Source: Massilia antarctica
GTDB lineage: Bacteria; Pseudomonadota; Gammaproteobacteria; Burkholderiales; Burkholderiaceae_D
NCBI RefSeq assembly: GCF_015689335.1
Contig: NZ_CP065053.1
Coordinates: 5,704,001 to 5,768,000, forward strand
Reading direction: 5' to 3'
DNA: 64,000 bases
Shown here: piece by piece, positions 62,613-64,000 of the stretch
How the letters are laid out: each line of letters begins with the position of its first letter
Position numbering within the stretch: the stretch's first letter is position 1
Position numbers and translations under genes: made by a program
The notes under the pieces: model-generated
Seen by the model: only the letters and a program-made list of their open reading frames with translations
Database searches by the model: none
Told to the model about the DNA's origin: nothing

Positions 62613-62990
62613 TCAATGGGAGCTGCCTTTTATGTCGATATGCTCAACATCGAGCCTTGCTTCGGCGCGCACGACAAATTCCCCGTTTTTTAATATTACG
62701 CATTCGTTCGTAATGCCCCTGATGTCGAGTCCAAATAATTGTTTTTTGCGTGCTATCAATGCATCGACGATTGCTGCCGACATTGGATGCGCACGTGTAA
62801 GCTGGTGCCTTACTGCAGTGACACTCTCGGTAGTCTTGTGCCATTGATCCACCACGCAGGCATTCCACACGCACGCAGCCAGCCTCAACACCACCTCCAA
62901 GTCATTCTTGGAATACCCTTCTTCAAGCTCTTGAATGAGCGGGTCAGCATACTCGATGAGGGTAAGCGAAATTTTCTTTGTCGGGATCAT
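62613..62990 (-). CDS. Hypothetical protein, 125 aa
   Basis: Soluble helical protein (KKISLTLIEYADPLIQELEE...VLRLAACVWNACVVDQWHKT) with a C-terminal beta-like part (NGEFVVRAEARLDVEHIDI). AT-richer than the core genes. No clear Shine-Dalgarno. Just upstream another frame (about 62955-63095, minus) also looks coding (RSLTPRIWKQMFAYPKIPEK), so the present ATG may be the downstream half of a frameshifted longer gene. Function unknown. Confidence 0.5.
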   Translation of the reverse strand: MIPTKKISLTLIEYADPLIQELEEGYSKNDLEVVLRLAACVWNACVVDQWHKTTESVTAVRHQLTRAHPMSAAIVDALIARKKQLFGLDIRGITNECVILKNGEFVVRAEARLDVEHIDIKGSSH

Positions 62991-63146
62991 TCAGTTTTTC
63001 AGGTATTTTTGGGTAGGCGAACATCTGCTTCCAGATGCGCGGCGTGAGCGACCGCTCATGGCCGAAGCGAATATCCAGAACGGCTCAGTGTACGCGGTTG
63101 TTGCTTTCACGGCAACTGCAGGGTTTTGTCAGGCGCTCTCAGTTAA

Positions 63147-63231
63147 CGCCATTGGAAACCGGCCCCTGCCTTTGCACAGGTCCAAGAGATTCGAGGAGTT
63201 TCCTTGAAACTGGGCGCTACGCGGGAACGAC
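63147..63231 (-). repeat. Interspersed repeat copy B
   Basis: Complement reads GTTCCCGCGTAGCGCCCAGT then TTCAAGGAAACTCCTCGAAT and CTCTTGGACCTGTGCAAAGG, about 85 percent like copy A by eye. It overlaps the last few codons of the downstream DGC-type gene (63217-63609), so the element may have supplied that gene's stop. Confidence 0.7.
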
Positions 63232-63609
63232 CGAGGTTTTTCTTAGTGCCTCAACATCGCTGCGCAACTGCGCCGCCAGTTCATCGGCCTGCGCCTTGTC
63301 GAAATCCGCATGCATCCGCTTGCGCACCCCGAATTCATTGAGCATCACATGCTTGTCCGGCACCACGCCATGCTGCGCCAGGCACTGGCGCGCGCACGCG
63401 AGCGGACAGCCATCGATGGCCAGCACCGGCCGGCCCGAGCGCGCCAGCTTGACCAGCGGCGCCACGCCGCCGCCCACGCCGGCGATGCACGACATTTCAG
63501 CCGCTCCACTGCGGTCGAGCGCAAGCGCCAGATGGTTCGCCATCTGCGCCGCGCTCGAACACCCGGAACACGAATACACCAGCGGCAGCGCCGCCCTGTC
63601 CGCATCCAT
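63217..63609 (-). CDS. DGC-domain putative zinc-binding protein
   Basis: About 130 residues. CSGCSSAAQMANHLA at the N-terminus and DGCPLACARQCL in the middle are the cysteine motifs of DGC-type putative metal-binding proteins, which recur in anaerobic and denitrification clusters. Three successive ATGs follow AAGGAG (63615, 63612, 63609); the third has the best spacing. The C-terminal codons lie inside repeat copy B. It is 12 bp downstream of ubiT, so probably one operon. Confidence 0.87.
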   Translation of the reverse strand: MDADRAALPLVYSCSGCSSAAQMANHLALALDRSGAAEMSCIAGVGGGVAPLVKLARSGRPVLAIDGCPLACARQCLAQHGVVPDKHVMLNEFGVRKRMHADFDKAQADELAAQLRSDVEALRKTSVVPA

Positions 63610-63621
63610 CATCATTCTCCT

Positions 63622-64000
63622 TTATGTGGCGCTGGCACGGCGCCAGCGCGCCGGCAGCAGGCGCTCCGGGTCGAACAGCGCGACATCGATCGCATCGAGC
63701 GTGTTCTTCACCAGCAGCCCCAGTTCCGTATCGCCTTCCATGGTCAGGCGACGCGCAAAAAACAAGGTATCCGGATCCTCGCGCCGCTGCGCCAGCAGCA
63801 GGAAGTCGCGCGCGCTGGCGCCGATCGACAGGTCCGGTTTGTCCGCCCCCGACAGGGCGACGAAGCGCGATCCGCGCCAGCCCACGTCGAAACGCAGGCC
63901 GGCGTCGGTGACGCCGATACGGATCGTGCGGCCTTCCAGCGCCGCCCGCACGTCGCCCGGTAACTGCGGCCCGAGCACGCGGGTCAGGCCGGCGGCGAAC
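63622..64000 (-). CDS. ubiT: Ubiquinone biosynthesis accessory factor UbiT, 5' end outside window
   Basis: The last 125 residues of an SCP2-fold protein (DVRAALEGRTIRIGVTDAGLRFD...LSIGASARDFLLLAQRREDPDTLFFARRLTMEGDTELGLLVKNTLDA, seen in TLFFARRLTMEGDTELGLLV). This signature is that of UbiT/YhbT, which with UbiU and UbiV makes ubiquinone without oxygen. Denitrifiers using ubiquinol for Nar and qNor need this pathway. The frame is open through base 64000, so the start, and probably ubiU/ubiV, lie to the right. Confidence 0.88.
   Translation of the reverse strand, partial: FAAGLTRVLGPQLPGDVRAALEGRTIRIGVTDAGLRFDVGWRGSRFVALSGADKPDLSIGASARDFLLLAQRREDPDTLFFARRLTMEGDTELGLLVKNTLDAIDVALFDPERLLPARWRRASAT

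Noticed and set aside
1..64000. CRISPR arrays, rRNA and tRNA genes
   Set aside because: No regularly spaced repeats and no recognisable rRNA or tRNA sequence was seen by eye.

Overview
The window is high-GC DNA from a betaproteobacterium, most likely an Oxalobacteraceae member of the Massilia/Duganella/Janthinobacterium type. This is an inference from codon usage, gene content and protein similarity as recognised by eye; no search was run. Most of it is a nitrate-respiration and denitrification locus. A type VI secretion effector island lies in the middle and an unusual peptide-modification cluster lies at the left edge.

Left part (1-17.3 kb): a leftward operon encodes a TOMM-type E1/YcaO fusion protein, an ABC-2 exporter and a HemN-like radical SAM enzyme cut by the window edge. 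An amidase is divergent from it. Then come an L,D-transpeptidase, NnrS, a cysteine-poor HMA-like protein, the nitrate sensor NarX/NarL, MoaA, an AAA ATPase, an ABM monooxygenase and a frameshifted PPOX-fold protein.

17.3-30.8 kb: a T6SS effector island. On the minus strand it holds vgrG, an Eag chaperone, an intact prePAAR-PAAR deaminase effector and its SUKH immunity gene. Downstream are two decayed orphan effector tips, one split by an IS4-family element and one PAAR fragment with a RelA/SpoT-like domain interrupted by an amber codon, each with its own immunity-like gene. A short Rhs protein and a SUFU-domain immunity-like gene lie on the plus strand.

30.9-49 kb: narGHJI plus a PpiC isomerase, a small divergent gene, a Clp-N/ClpS fusion, a chemoreceptor with an FNR-type box, an ADP-ribosylglycohydrolase, two unknown genes, a carbonic anhydrase, a Dnr-type regulator and two NarK transporters. 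49-64 kb: an ATP-grasp protein behind a perfect FNR/DNR box, nsrR, qNor norB, DUF2249 and SirB proteins, nirK fused to cytochrome c, nirV, a SCO protein, an anaerobic ribonucleotide reductase split into two genes plus nrdG, an OmpA-like protein, a degraded stretch, a DGC-type zinc protein and the end of ubiT.

Together these genes can reduce nitrate to nitrite (NarGHI), nitrite to NO (NirK) and NO to N2O (NorB), with import, sensing (NarXL, Dnr, NsrR), molybdopterin synthesis, anaerobic dNTP synthesis and probably O2-independent ubiquinone synthesis. No nosZ is visible. Three nitrate-related promoters share a 7-2-7 inverted heptamer resembling a NarL site with TAG in place of TAC. The anaerobic reductase has tandem NrdR-like boxes 31 bp apart.
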